This document shows positions 8,047 through 18,737 of a stretch of DNA of 64,000 nucleotides, piece by piece. Origin of the DNA: Anaerolineaceae bacterium UBA4775 (GTDB lineage: Bacteria; Chloroflexota; Anaerolineae; Anaerolineales; Anaerolineaceae). The stretch is taken from NCBI GenBank assembly GCA_002403205.1, contig DHHJ01000022.1:1-64000 (forward strand). Direction: 5' to 3'. A program made the translations under genes and the position numbers. Every line of letters begins with the position of its first letter. The first letter of the stretch is position 1. Under the pieces are notes generated by a model. It made no database searches, was not told the origin of the DNA, and saw nothing but the letters and a program-made list of their open reading frames with translations.

Positions 8047-9948
8047 ATGTCGATTCAGCTTGAAAATATCAGCAAATATTACGGACAACAGGTGGTCGTG
8101 AACAACGTCAGCCTTGAAATCAAGGACGGCGAATTCTTTGTGCTGCTGGGTTCAAGCGGCAGCGGGAAAACGACCATCCTCAACATCATCGCCGGCCTGG
8201 TTCAGCCTGAAAAGGGAAAAGTCCTTCTGCATGGCAGAGATGTGACGGACATCCCCACGCAAAAGCGGCGTGTGGGGTTTGTGTTCCAAAATTATGCCTT
8301 ATTTCAATATATGAACGTTGCCCAGAATATTGAATTTGGCCTGGAAGTTCAAAAGGTGCCCCGTGAGGCACGCCAGGCCAAACGCGATGAACTGCTTGAA
8401 CTGGTGGGCCTGGTCGGCCTGGGTGGGCGCATGCCCAGCCAGCTATCAGGCGGGCAGCAGCAACGTGTGGCTTTGGCACGTGCTTTGGCTGTCGAACCGG
8501 AGGTGCTGCTGTTTGATGAGCCGCTGGGAGCATTGGACGCCAAAATCAGGATGGAGTTGCGGCGCAGTTTGAAGCGCATTCAGCAAAAATCAGAGGTTGC
8601 GGCCATCCTGGTGACCCACGACCAGGAAGAAGCCTTTGATTTAGGGGACCGGATTGGGGTGATGAACTTCGGCCGGCTGATCGAAGTGGGCACCCCCCGT
8701 GAGCTGTATGAAAATCCGAAAACAGAGTATGTCGCGTCGTTCTTGGGGTCAGCCAACCTGCTCTTAGGCCAAATCCAGGGCAAGAAAATCAGAATTGGGG
8801 CGGAAGCTTTCTCGATCCCCGAAACAACGTTGGATCTGGCATCAAATGACCGTGCCCAGGTCCTGTTCCGTCCCGAAGATGTCGACCTGGCACAGGAAGG
8901 AGATCAGCTGGCGGGGCTTTCCCTGGGTAAGGGAAAGATCATTGAAAAGGAATTCAAGGGAACTTATGAGCATCTGCGCATCTCGCTGCCTGCCATCCAG
9001 GGGGTGCGTGCGATTGCACCGACCACACCCTATGGGAACCCTGGTTTCATTGTGGAAGTCAACCGCCCGCCGGAACAGAGCGCTGTGCTGCCCCTGGACG
9101 TGGGGAACGAAGCTTATGTGGGCGTACGGCGCATGCATGTGCTTTCGCACCCGGGGTTGAACTTTCTTGTGGTCACCGACGGCACACTGCGCAGCCAATC
9201 TGCCCTCGCCATGGGAGGGTACATGGCACGCATGGCCCATGCCAGGCTGACATTGCTGGGCATCGGCAGAGACCTGTCAAAAATTGATGATCACCTCATA
9301 GAAGCCCGCAAACAGATCGGCAGTGGTATGGCCGCGCTGCAAGTGCAAGCCTCACCTGAGGGCTTTCAGACAGCGATCGCCCAGACGGTGGAAAAACAGC
9401 ATTATGACCTGTTGATTTTTGGGTGGCGGCCTTCGGCGGGTTATGAACAGATCGAACAGGCCCTGAGCAGGGGTGAGCATCACTTGCTGCTGGCGACACA
9501 GCCCGTCGGCAAACTCAGCAAGGCATTGATCTGCCTGGCCAGCGGTGAACCTGGTAAAGATACAGTTTTGTTTGCCGGGCGCCTGCTCAGGCACATGGGC
9601 GCAGAGGCTTCGTTGCTGACCGTGATTCCCGACCATTATCCCAACGATGTGCCTCAAAACCGTATCAACCGGTTTTTGACCGATGGGCAGCAGAGCCTGG
9701 CGCGTTTCGGTGTTACAGGGAATACGATGATCAAGCACGGAGAATTGCTGCCCGCAGTACAGGAAGAAATGCAAAATGAAGATTATGATCTGGTCGTGCT
9801 GGGGGCACCTTTGCCCGAGCGCCAGGGGAGTGTCGATTTGAGCGCAGTGATCGGGCCGATCATCAGTTCCGTGGAAAATTGCTCGTTCTTGATCATCCGG
9901 TCGCAGCATTACCAGCGGCTTAACCAGCGTTTCGGGAGAGAAAGATGA
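8047..9948 (+). CDS. Sulfate-type ABC transporter ATPase fused to a UspA-like domain
   Basis: ATPase of a CysA-like importer (633 aa). ABC module, residues 1-240: Walker A GSSGSGKTT (35-43), Q-loop FVFQNY, signature LSGGQQQR (from 133), Walker B LLFDEP (154-159) and H-loop in LVTHDQEEA. A regulatory TOBE-type region follows (about 245-345). The last ~285 residues are foreign to CysA: they begin NFLVVTDGTLRSQSA and contain DYDLVVLGAPLPERQG and SFLIIRS, which resembles one or two universal-stress-protein (nucleotide-binding) domains. ATG 8047 is preferred to an upstream GTG (8014) because it has a GAGG ribosome site 5 bp away and begins exactly like CysA (MSIQLENISKYYG). It overlaps the binding-protein gene by 4 bp. 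The added domain may gate transport; inferred. Confidence 0.88.
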   Translation: MSIQLENISKYYGQQVVVNNVSLEIKDGEFFVLLGSSGSGKTTILNIIAGLVQPEKGKVLLHGRDVTDIPTQKRRVGFVFQNYALFQYMNVAQNIEFGLEVQKVPREARQAKRDELLELVGLVGLGGRMPSQLSGGQQQRVALARALAVEPEVLLFDEPLGALDAKIRMELRRSLKRIQQKSEVAAILVTHDQEEAFDLGDRIGVMNFGRLIEVGTPRELYENPKTEYVASFLGSANLLLGQIQGKKIRIGAEAFSIPETTLDLASNDRAQVLFRPEDVDLAQEGDQLAGLSLGKGKIIEKEFKGTYEHLRISLPAIQGVRAIAPTTPYGNPGFIVEVNRPPEQSAVLPLDVGNEAYVGVRRMHVLSHPGLNFLVVTDGTLRSQSALAMGGYMARMAHARLTLLGIGRDLSKIDDHLIEARKQIGSGMAALQVQASPEGFQTAIAQTVEKQHYDLLIFGWRPSAGYEQIEQALSRGEHHLLLATQPVGKLSKALICLASGEPGKDTVLFAGRLLRHMGAEASLLTVIPDHYPNDVPQNRINRFLTDGQQSLARFGVTGNTMIKHGELLPAVQEEMQNEDYDLVVLGAPLPERQGSVDLSAVIGPIISSVENCSFLIIRSQHYQRLNQRFGRER

Positions 9949-10985
9949 AAAAAACAATCAAGTATGTCATTATTGCAGTGGTGTTGGCTGTGTTCGTCAG
10001 CGGGTGCGGGGGTGGGAGTACCACATCATCGGAAGATGAAGTACGCATCGTGCTAGGTGCATACACCACGCCGCGCGAAGCCTACGGCGAGATCATCCCG
10101 CTGTTCCAAGCCTATTGGGAAGCCGAGACCGGTCAGCGGGTGATCTTTGAGGAATCCTATTTAGGGTCAGGAGCGCAATCCCGTGCGGTGGTGGAGGGGT
10201 TTGAGGCAGATGTTGTGGCCCTTTCACTGGAAGCCGATGTCACCCGCATTCAGAATGCCGGCCTGATCACCCACGATTGGAAGGCAGGTGAACATGGCGG
10301 GATCGTGACCACCTCGATCGTGGCCTTTGCAGTCCGGAAGGGCAACCCGAAAGGCGTGGGAGACTGGCATGATCTTGCCCGACCCGACATCGAGGTGGTT
10401 ACCCCCAACCCGAACATGAGCGGGGGTGCGATGTGGAATATTCTCGGTTTGTACGGCGCTGCCGTGAGGGGGCACGTGGAAGGTGTGGCAGGTGGCGATC
10501 CCGAGGCAGCGGCAGAATTCCTGCGCCAGGTGCTGACCAATGTAAGCGTGATGGATAAATCTGCCCGGGAGAGCATTCTGAACTACGAGATGGGCATCGG
10601 GGATCTGGCGATCACCTATGAAAACGAAGTGTTGGTGGGAAGGAATTCGGGTCAGGAGTATGAATTGGTGATCCCCACTTCCACCATTCTGATTGAGAAC
10701 CCGGTTGCCGTTGTAGATGCCAATGTCGATAAACATGGCACCCGTGAGGTTGCTGAGGCTTTTGTGGAGTTCTTGTTCACCCGAGAAGCCCAGGAGATTT
10801 ACGCACAACACGGTTTAAGGGTGGTCAACCCCGAAGCGGCAGCCGCATCGGCATCCCTTTACCCTCCGGTAGAAGATCTCTTCACTGTTGTGTATTTTGG
10901 TGGATGGGATGTGATCATGGTGGATTTCTTTGGCCCTGAGGGCATCTATAACAATGTGATCCTGCAAGTTCACCGGGGAGAGTAG
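9945..10985 (+). CDS. Sulfate/thiosulfate-type substrate-binding lipoprotein
   Basis: Lipoprotein of 346 aa with lipobox VSGC, belonging to the Sbp/CysP family of sulfate- and thiosulfate-binding proteins. Characteristic segments are visible: SYLGSGAQSRAV near residue 70 (anion-binding turn), FEADVVALSLEAD, FAVRKGNPKGVGDW and the TPNPNMSGGAMWN motif around residue 150, followed by GIGDLAITYENEV. These correspond to family hallmarks for oxyanion binding. The likely ligand is sulfate or thiosulfate; another tetrahedral oxyanion cannot be excluded. It is the second gene of the ATPase/binding protein/two-permease operon, with a 4 bp ATGA overlap upstream and 2 bp to the permease. Confidence 0.88.
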   Translation: MKKTIKYVIIAVVLAVFVSGCGGGSTTSSEDEVRIVLGAYTTPREAYGEIIPLFQAYWEAETGQRVIFEESYLGSGAQSRAVVEGFEADVVALSLEADVTRIQNAGLITHDWKAGEHGGIVTTSIVAFAVRKGNPKGVGDWHDLARPDIEVVTPNPNMSGGAMWNILGLYGAAVRGHVEGVAGGDPEAAAEFLRQVLTNVSVMDKSARESILNYEMGIGDLAITYENEVLVGRNSGQEYELVIPTSTILIENPVAVVDANVDKHGTREVAEAFVEFLFTREAQEIYAQHGLRVVNPEAAAASASLYPPVEDLFTVVYFGGWDVIMVDFFGPEGIYNNVILQVHRGE

Positions 10986-10987
10986 TT

Positions 10988-11824
10988 ATGAACCTGGCGC
11001 TGACGCGACGGAAGGAAAAGAGCCAGCCCGGGGATTGGGTCCTGCGCGGCACGAGCATCCTGTTTTTGGTGCTGATCGTGATCATCCCGCTGGTGGTGAT
11101 CTTCCAGGACGGGCTGCGAGAGGGTTTCGATAGCTTCTGGTATCAAATCAACCTTCCGATCGCCCGATCTTCCATCAACCTGACCTTGTGGACATCAGCA
11201 CTGATGACCGTCATCAATGCTGTGATGGGGTTGATCACGGCTTATGTGCTGGTGCGATTTGAGTTCCCTGGCAAGCGGTTGGTGAACGCCATCATAGATC
11301 TACCGTTGGCGATTCCCACCCTGGTCACAGGCATCATGCTGGTGATCCTGTACGGCCCTCAACAGGCTTTGGGGGGGTTCTTGATTGAGAAACTGAATTT
11401 TCGGATCGTGTTTGCACCGACGGGCATCGTTTTATCTCTGCTGTTCATCACTTTTCCTTTTGTTGTGCGGACCATCCAGCCAGTTTTGGAAGAGTTGGAC
11501 CGGTCTCAGGAACGGGCGGCAGCGACCCTGGGCGCCAGTCCCTGGACGATTTTCCGGAAAATTGTGCTACCTGCCTTGATCCTGCCTACCTTGGGCGGTT
11601 CGCTGTTGAGTTTTTCGCGGGCTGTTGGCGAATTCGGCGCTGTGGTGATCGTTGCTGGGAACATCCCCTTACGGACCCAGACGGCTGCTGTGTATGTGTT
11701 TAGCCAGGTTGAATCGGAAAACCGCCTGGGTGCCAGCGCCGTATCGATTGTATTGGTGTTGATCTCCTTTGTGGTCTTGTTTGTCGCCAATGCCATCCAG
11801 AAGTACTGGGGGGCGCACCGATGA
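10988..11824 (+). CDS. cysT: Sulfate ABC transporter permease CysT-like
   Basis: Inner-membrane permease of 278 aa with about six transmembrane segments. The cytoplasmic EAA loop that contacts the ATPase is visible as ERAAATLGASPWTIFRKI (about 180-198), followed by FSRAVGEFGAVVIVAGN, the CysT/CysW hallmark. A GGGGAG-type ribosome site precedes the ATG, and the stop overlaps cysW by 4 bp (ATGA). It would form a heterodimeric channel with the following gene. Confidence 0.9.
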   Translation: MNLALTRRKEKSQPGDWVLRGTSILFLVLIVIIPLVVIFQDGLREGFDSFWYQINLPIARSSINLTLWTSALMTVINAVMGLITAYVLVRFEFPGKRLVNAIIDLPLAIPTLVTGIMLVILYGPQQALGGFLIEKLNFRIVFAPTGIVLSLLFITFPFVVRTIQPVLEELDRSQERAAATLGASPWTIFRKIVLPALILPTLGGSLLSFSRAVGEFGAVVIVAGNIPLRTQTAAVYVFSQVESENRLGASAVSIVLVLISFVVLFVANAIQKYWGAHR

Positions 11825-12663
11825 ACCAGGAGAAAAAAGGCCTCGGTGCGTGGGTGTTGATCGCCGTGATGGTCATTTACGTGATTATCCTGATCGTCGG
11901 TCCGATCATCGCGTTGGCCTCGGGCGCTTTTCAAGACGGGGTTGTGCCGGCCGTCAGGAGCATTTCATCGGGCGTTTTCGCCCAGTCACTGGTCTTAACC
12001 CTGCGGATTTCTGTGTTGGTGGTTGTGATCCAGCTTTTACTGGGGACGATGATCGCGTGGATGCTGGTCAGGCATGCGTTTGTGGGCAAGTCATTGCTGA
12101 ATGGGCTGATCGATATCCCCTTTGCGGTCTCTCCGGTGGTGGTGGGTTACATGCTGCTGTTGTTGTTTGGGCGAAACAGCCCCCTGTTTCCTTTGCTGGA
12201 CAGGTGGGATTACAGGGTGGCGTTTGACACGCCCGGCATGTTCCTGGCGACGCTTTTTGTGTGCTTCCCGTTCATGATCAGGGAAATGGTGCCGGTCATC
12301 CAGAACCTCGATCGACAGCAGGAGTTTGCCGCAGCAACCCTGGGTGCCAGCTCGTGGACTCGGTTTTGGCGCATCATTTTTCCCCAATTGAAAAGCGGAC
12401 TGATCTATGGCATGACATTAACACTGGCCCGAGCCATTGGCGAGTTTGGCGCTGTGTTGGTGATTGGGGGAGGTGTGCAGGGGCGGACAGAAACCGCCAC
12501 ATTGTTCATCTTTCGGGCGCTGGAAGAGCGCCGCTATATTGAGGCCTATTCGGCTGCGCTGCTTCTGGGGGCTTTTTCGGTGCTGATCGTGTTCCTGGCG
12601 GATGGGCTTAAACGCTCACATGAGAAGAAACAGATGATTTCTGCAGAGGTAAACACCCTCTGA
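11821..12663 (+). CDS. cysW: Sulfate ABC transporter permease CysW-like
   Basis: Second membrane subunit (280 aa, about six transmembrane helices) of the sulfate-type importer. The EAA loop is QEFAAATLGASSWTRFWRI, followed by TLARAIGEFGAVLVIGGG, both diagnostic of the CysW/CysT/ModB permease group. It is clearly paralogous to the preceding gene. It ends the operon that begins with the UspA-fused ATPase. No strong terminator hairpin is visible after its stop, but a new promoter (extended -10) follows. Confidence 0.9.
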   Translation: MNQEKKGLGAWVLIAVMVIYVIILIVGPIIALASGAFQDGVVPAVRSISSGVFAQSLVLTLRISVLVVVIQLLLGTMIAWMLVRHAFVGKSLLNGLIDIPFAVSPVVVGYMLLLLFGRNSPLFPLLDRWDYRVAFDTPGMFLATLFVCFPFMIREMVPVIQNLDRQQEFAAATLGASSWTRFWRIIFPQLKSGLIYGMTLTLARAIGEFGAVLVIGGGVQGRTETATLFIFRALEERRYIEAYSAALLLGAFSVLIVFLADGLKRSHEKKQMISAEVNTL

Positions 12664-12697
12664 GAAGCAATTTGGTTTCCACCCTTGCCATTAAATT

Positions 12698-12706
12698 TGA
12701 TATAAT
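12698..12706 (+). promoter_or_regulatory. Extended -10 promoter before the secreted lipoprotein gene
   Basis: TGATATAAT combines a perfect -10 hexamer with the TGn extension; there is no convincing -35 at 16-18 bp. It lies 124 bp before the ATG at 12830, implying a leader of about 115 nt without an obvious structure. Confidence 0.55.
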
Positions 12707-12829
12707 CGAGCTCGTTCAAAATTAAGCCTATGCTCACGTGGTGCGCTTGTAGAACGGGATCAGATCGGCTTGGTTGAGTATTTCTCTCTTTTTCTTATCA
12801 ACAGGAAGCATAGAATTTAAGGAGCGGCG

Positions 12830-13672
12830 ATGAGGTTTTCAAGTTATAAAGTCTTTTTATTGGTGATCGGTTTTATCGTATTGGTGAGCCTGGCTTGCGG
12901 GACTTCTGCACCGCCAGATCCAACGGCTACAACACCTCCCCAGGTGGAGGAAGAAGTGTTTGTCCCTGTTGTGACGACGGAAGAGCCGGTAGTCATAGAA
13001 GAGGAAATCCCGACGCTGACCGCCACCAATGTGCCCATCCGGGAACTTCCAGCTACGCAATCGGTTAGCGAAGTTGTTGAAGAACCTGAACCTCCTGAAG
13101 ATGAGCCCCAGGCCTACTTTATTGAAGAGTTTGATGATGACCTTTCGAGCTGGTCTTATTTTCTGATGAATGGCGATGAAAATAAAATGGATCTCTACAC
13201 CGATTACGGACGGCTGGTGTTTGACCTGCAAGGATCGAATCAGTGGGTGTATGTGCTGTATGACGAGTATTATTATTCCGATGTGCGGATTGATGTGCAG
13301 GCGGAAAATTTGGGAAAAAACACCAATAATGTCAGCCTGATCTGCAATTACAGTGACCGGTTTGGCTGGTATGAGTTCAACATCACCAACGGCGGGATGT
13401 ACTCCATCCTGGTGTATTCAGAAATAGATGGTGATTATTTCACCCTGGCCAGCGGCGGTTCTACAAACGTCAGGATGGGGCGGGATGTGAATACGTATAC
13501 GGCCATCTGCCAGGGCAACCAGCTCAGCCTGTATGTCAACGGGGTTTTTGAGCGGGAGCACGTTGATACAAAGTACAATTTGAGAGAGGGGCTAGTTGGC
13601 GTGTCGGTCGCATCTTTCGAAGTTCTTCCCATTCTGGTTGAACTGGAGTACTTTTCGATCAGTGTTCCCTAA
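12830..13672 (+). CDS. Secreted lipoprotein with a LamG/DUF1080-like beta domain
   Basis: Protein of 280 aa with a signal peptide ending near LVSLACG (a lipoprotein-like but imperfect lipobox), a Pro/Thr/Glu-rich linker (about 25-100) and a C-terminal domain (about 105-280). The domain starts FIEEFDDDLSSWSYF and contains YVNGVFEREHVD and LREGLVGVSVASFE. This looks like the concanavalin-like/3-keto-disaccharide-hydrolase-type sandwich that recurs in surface proteins of Gram-positive and Chloroflexi bacteria; sugar binding is possible but not shown. AAGGAG precedes the ATG. It stands alone between its own promoter and a strong terminator. Confidence 0.65.
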   Translation: MRFSSYKVFLLVIGFIVLVSLACGTSAPPDPTATTPPQVEEEVFVPVVTTEEPVVIEEEIPTLTATNVPIRELPATQSVSEVVEEPEPPEDEPQAYFIEEFDDDLSSWSYFLMNGDENKMDLYTDYGRLVFDLQGSNQWVYVLYDEYYYSDVRIDVQAENLGKNTNNVSLICNYSDRFGWYEFNITNGGMYSILVYSEIDGDYFTLASGGSTNVRMGRDVNTYTAICQGNQLSLYVNGVFEREHVDTKYNLREGLVGVSVASFEVLPILVELEYFSISVP

Positions 13673-13735
13673 GATCCACTTAACTCTTGTGGATCGTTGC
13701 GACCAAATGATTGTTTAATAAATTCCTAAAAATTT

Positions 13736-13765
13736 CCCTCCCACCACCCTGATGGGAGGGTTTTT
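13736..13765 (+). terminator. Intrinsic terminator
   Basis: A perfect 8-bp stem CCCTCCCA/TGGGAGGG with a 9 nt loop is followed by five T, 63 bp after the secreted lipoprotein stop codon. Confidence 0.9.
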
Positions 13766-14074
13766 GTTCCAGTTGTGATCAGCGGTGTATTCGAAAACTG
13801 CGTATAGGTATGGTTTTTTCCCGAGAAGTGTGGGGTTCTACATAAATTTGGCCTAAAAAAGGTCAATCGTTAACAGGTGATGCGATAAAATGGCACGAAA
13901 ATGCCCATTTAAGCCCGATTATCTGCTATAATTGGAATTTGGGTATCTCTGTGGTGTCCTTACACGTGCTGATTAACGCACTTGAGATCTTTACCTGACC
14001 AATTGCACGATGTGGGACGAGATCTACTGCCCATGAATTGATCATCTTAATCGCTGACCAGAAAGGAAGACACT
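13766..14074 (+). other. Intergenic region with an extended -10 promoter
   Basis: About 310 bp without a gene. The only clear signal is TGCTATAAT at 13924-13932, an extended -10 element without a good -35, which would give a transcript with a leader of about 135 nt before the ATG at 14075. A GAAAGGAAG ribosome site precedes that start. No conserved RNA structure was recognised in the leader. Confidence 0.5.
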
Positions 14075-14935
14075 ATGAAGAAAAAGATGATATTAGTCGT
14101 TAGCTGTGTTTTGTTGCTTGGTTTGGCTATGGCTGGCGTAACATACGCTCAAACGATGCCATCATTGGCGGGGGACTTACAGCAAGAACCTGACGATGTG
14201 ATAGCCGATGAAGACCTTGAAACCCCTGCTTATTGCCTGGAGGGAAAAACCCATCCAGCGTTGGCATGGCTGGCTGAATTCTATGAAGTTGACTATGATG
14301 AGCTGCTGGTCTATTTCTGCGACTATGAATTCGGCATTGGAGAAATCGAACATGCCCTGGCCACGGCAGAGCTTGAGGATGTCGAAATGACCTATCAAGA
14401 GCTGTTAGAGTGGCGCTATGACGGGGGCACAAAGGAAGTGGGCTGGGGAGAGATTTGGCAAGCCCTGGGTTTGATCGAAATGGATTCGGACGAGCCTGAC
14501 ATGGACGACCCTGACATGGACGACCCGGAAGATGAAGATCTCGGGGAAAATCCAGTGTGTAGCGGCGAAATGGCCCACCCTGTACTCTCTCGCATGGCTG
14601 AAGAATTCGAAGTTGAATATGCTGAACTGGTTGTTTTCTTCTGTGAATACAAGTTTGGCATTGGTGAGATCAAGCACGCACTGCAAACAGCTGAACTGGA
14701 AGATGTAGAGCAGACTTACGACGAAATATTAAACATGCGCAAGCCAGAAGGGGAGAAGGTCTCAGGCTGGGGGCGCATCTGGCAAGAGCTAGGCTTAATC
14801 GGCAGGGATAAATCAGATAAGGGCGAAGAAGTCGAACTGGACGAGATGGGTGAGCAGGTTGAAACCAGGGGCGGGAAAAATAAACCCGCTGGTTCTTCTG
14901 GGAACCCTGGAAAAGGTCGCGGTCCGAAGAAATAG
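14075..14935 (+). CDS. Secreted acidic protein with an internal tandem duplication
   Basis: Unrecognised 286-aa exported protein. A clear signal peptide (MKKKMILVVS... to VTYAQ, residues 1-26) is followed by two copies of a domain of about 80 residues (about 54-137 and 161-241). Each copy has the pattern C-x-x-G-x-x-HP, EV-x-Y-x-EL, FC-x-Y-x-FGIGEI, HAL-x-TAELEDVE, TY and GWG-x-IWQ-x-LGLI. Two Cys per copy are conserved. The copies are joined by an Asp-rich linker with a repeated DMDDP unit, and the protein ends in a basic Gly/Lys-rich tail. The function is unknown; the GWGxIWQ region recalls small exported proteins seen in Anaerolineae, which I cannot verify. It is monocistronic, with its own promoter and terminator. 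Confidence 0.8.
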   Translation: MKKKMILVVSCVLLLGLAMAGVTYAQTMPSLAGDLQQEPDDVIADEDLETPAYCLEGKTHPALAWLAEFYEVDYDELLVYFCDYEFGIGEIEHALATAELEDVEMTYQELLEWRYDGGTKEVGWGEIWQALGLIEMDSDEPDMDDPDMDDPEDEDLGENPVCSGEMAHPVLSRMAEEFEVEYAELVVFFCEYKFGIGEIKHALQTAELEDVEQTYDEILNMRKPEGEKVSGWGRIWQELGLIGRDKSDKGEEVELDEMGEQVETRGGKNKPAGSSGNPGKGRGPKK

Positions 14936-14972
14936 ATCTTTACCCCAAGTGCAAAGTTAATCAGACCATCAA

Positions 14973-15005
14973 AAAAGCCCTTCCATCAAAAACGGAAGGG
15001 CTTTT
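14973..15005. terminator. Bidirectional intrinsic terminator
   Basis: An AAAAGCCCTTCC / GGAAGGGCTTTT inverted repeat with a 9 nt loop has A/T tracts on both sides. It can serve the plus-strand acidic-protein gene and the converging copper operon on the minus strand, whose extended last frame stops at 15022. Confidence 0.85.
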
Positions 15006-15021
15006 CTTGTTGTGAATGTGG

Positions 15022-15483
15022 TTATGGTTCTAGCGGGTAATCCGCTGCGATCCAGGCTTCAAAGCCGCCTAAAATTGGGTTGACTTGAGAGAATCCATTC
15101 TGAAGCATGATGAACGCCGCCCGGGCGCTCGTTTCTTCAGCCGGTCAAGTGCAGTAGGTGATGTACCAGGTATCCGGATCCAGCTCACTTAACCGGGTTT
15201 CGATCTCTGTGACGGGGATATTGATGGCACCGGCGGCACGCAAAGCGTTAAATTGAGCCTCACCGCGTGTATCGAGCAGAACGGCCTCCCCTGAGCGCAC
15301 AGCCTCGAGGGCCTCTGCCGGCGTGACGCGGGGAACCTCATCCTGCGAACGGATGTCCCCAGGATTGGCGATGCGTGCCTGGCGCAAGTTTTGGGCCAGG
15401 ATCAACCCGCCGATACTCAGCACCACCACCAGGGCAAATAAGATGACTGGTAAAAGGGTGTTGTTCTTTTTCCTTGATCGCAT
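15022..15483 (-). CDS. Membrane-anchored rhodanese with in-frame UGA; candidate selenoprotein
   Basis: Rhodanese-fold protein of 153 aa if the UGA at 15147-15145 is read through; otherwise it stops after 112 aa in the middle of the active-site loop. An N-terminal membrane anchor (about 8-30) precedes VPRVTPAEAL and EAVLLDTRGEAQF, typical rhodanese strands. The frame then reads YITYCT-UGA-PAEETSARAA and continues to GGFEAWIAADYPLEP and TAA, the normal rhodanese ending. Relatives usually have YCxCP here, so UGA replaces the second Cys. The downstream half is undamaged, which argues against a decaying pseudogene, and a SECIS-like hairpin follows. UGA serves as a normal stop in many neighbours, so wholesale code change is not the explanation. 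It lies 29 bp after copA. A nonsense mutation remains the alternative. Confidence 0.7.
15112..15147 (-). promoter_or_regulatory. Candidate bacterial SECIS element
   Basis: Immediately 3' of the in-frame UGA on the minus strand, 14 nt lead into a 7-bp stem, GAGCGCC / GGCGUUC (one G-U pair), closing a 5-nt loop CGGGC. The loop starts 21 nt after the UGA and its second base is G. Both features match the loose bacterial SECIS rule (apical loop roughly 16-37 nt from UGA with a G in its first two positions). The stem also encodes ordinary rhodanese residues (SARAAF), so some pairing could be chance. Confidence 0.55.
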
Positions 15484-15512
15484 GATTCTTCCTTTAACTA
15501 ATACGAATAAAA

Positions 15513-17942
<2,430 letters not shown>

Positions 17943-17947
17943 AGGAT

Positions 17948-18154
17948 TTACGCGACGACGGGGTAGTTGATCTCGGCCAGGGTATCTTTCAAAACCTGTT
18001 CGGTGGCTGGTTCATCAAAGGTGACGGTCACCAGCCGGGTTTGCACATCGGCATCCACATTGGAAACACCTTCGATTTCAGATAGTTCCATCGTGATGGT
18101 ATGGGTGCAGTGTTCGCACGAGATATTGGGGACATTATAGGTTACTGACTTCAT
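17948..18154 (-). CDS. copZ: Copper chaperone CopZ-like (HMA domain)
   Basis: A single heavy-metal-associated domain of 68 aa with the metal-binding motif ISCEHCTH near the N-terminus and the VTVTFDEP strand typical of the ferredoxin-like fold. It would carry Cu(+) in the cytoplasm and hand it to CopA, encoded 5 bp downstream. The motif CEHC instead of the common GMTCxxC is a normal variant. It is transcribed from the csoR promoter. Confidence 0.92.
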   Translation of the reverse strand: MKSVTYNVPNISCEHCTHTITMELSEIEGVSNVDADVQTRLVTVTFDEPATEQVLKDTLAEINYPVVA

Positions 18155-18177
18155 GATTTAACTCCTTTTTGTGATGG

Positions 18178-18453
18178 TTAGACTTTGTTGGCAGTTTCGA
18201 ACACTTCCGTGATCTCTTTCAGCACCCGGGTTCGTTCAGCAGGATCTTCACCCTGGATCGCACTCAGCAGACAGGTATTGAGATGCCCGTCGAGCAGGTT
18301 GGTGCTGATCTTGTTTAAGGCAGACTGGACTGCCTGGATCTGGCCGATTACGTCGATGCAGTACTCGTCATTTTCCAGCATGCGCTGAATCCCGCGGATA
18401 TGGCCTTCTACGATCTTAAGCCTTCGGATGCTATCGCTGTGGTCGTGTTGCAT
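18178..18453 (-). CDS. csoR: CsoR-family metal-sensing repressor
   Basis: All-helical repressor of 91 aa. The Cu(+)-binding C-H-C set is visible: Cys in EYCIDV, then His and Cys in DGHLNTC. RLKIVEGHIRGIQRMLE is the family's first helix. The frame extends upstream, but ATG 18453 is chosen because AGGAG lies about 8 bp before it and homologs begin here; the longer version would translate the operator. It is the first gene of csoR-copZ-copA-rhodanese, and it should release DNA when it binds Cu(+). Confidence 0.92.
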   Translation of the reverse strand: MQHDHSDSIRRLKIVEGHIRGIQRMLENDEYCIDVIGQIQAVQSALNKISTNLLDGHLNTCLLSAIQGEDPAERTRVLKEITEVFETANKV

Positions 18454-18465
18454 AAACTCTTCTCC

Positions 18466-18490
18466 TATCCCCCCCAGGGGGGTGGGGTAA
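18466..18490 (-). promoter_or_regulatory. CsoR operator of the copper operon
   Basis: A GC-tract palindrome (C7-A-G6 at 18469-18482, extended by a further GGGG to TACCCC on the minus strand) lies just downstream of the csoR promoter -10 and upstream of the csoR ribosome site. This is the sequence style and position expected for CsoR. Binding would block transcription start. Confidence 0.7.
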
Positions 18491-18499
18491 ACTGAATAA

Positions 18500-18528
18500 A
18501 TCTTATCATAATTGGCGCAATATGTCAA
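18500..18528 (-). promoter_or_regulatory. Promoter of the csoR-copZ-copA-rhodanese operon
   Basis: On the minus strand TTGACA (18528-18523) is separated by 17 bp from TAAGAT (18505-18500), a near-consensus housekeeping promoter. The predicted start is near 18493, inside the operator. Confidence 0.75.
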
Positions 18529-18737
18529 CGTACGAATGTAAGCTTTGTGTTAATCTTTCAGCCTGCGGGAGGCTTGATGCTTTTTTTACCGATCAGTACT
18601 TATTATTTCCGGGTTTACTTTTGGGCGGTACAAACATAATGAGGAGCCACAATGCCCCGGGTAGCGGTATATCTGGAACCTTACTCGCGCTGTTCGCCGA
18701 CAGATTTACCATGACGTGAAAACCTAACGTGATTACC

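Noticed and set aside
15145..15147. UGA read as Trp or Gly by an alternative genetic code
   Set aside because: Many neighbouring genes end in TGA with sensible lengths and 1-4 bp overlaps to the next gene, so UGA is an ordinary stop in this genome.
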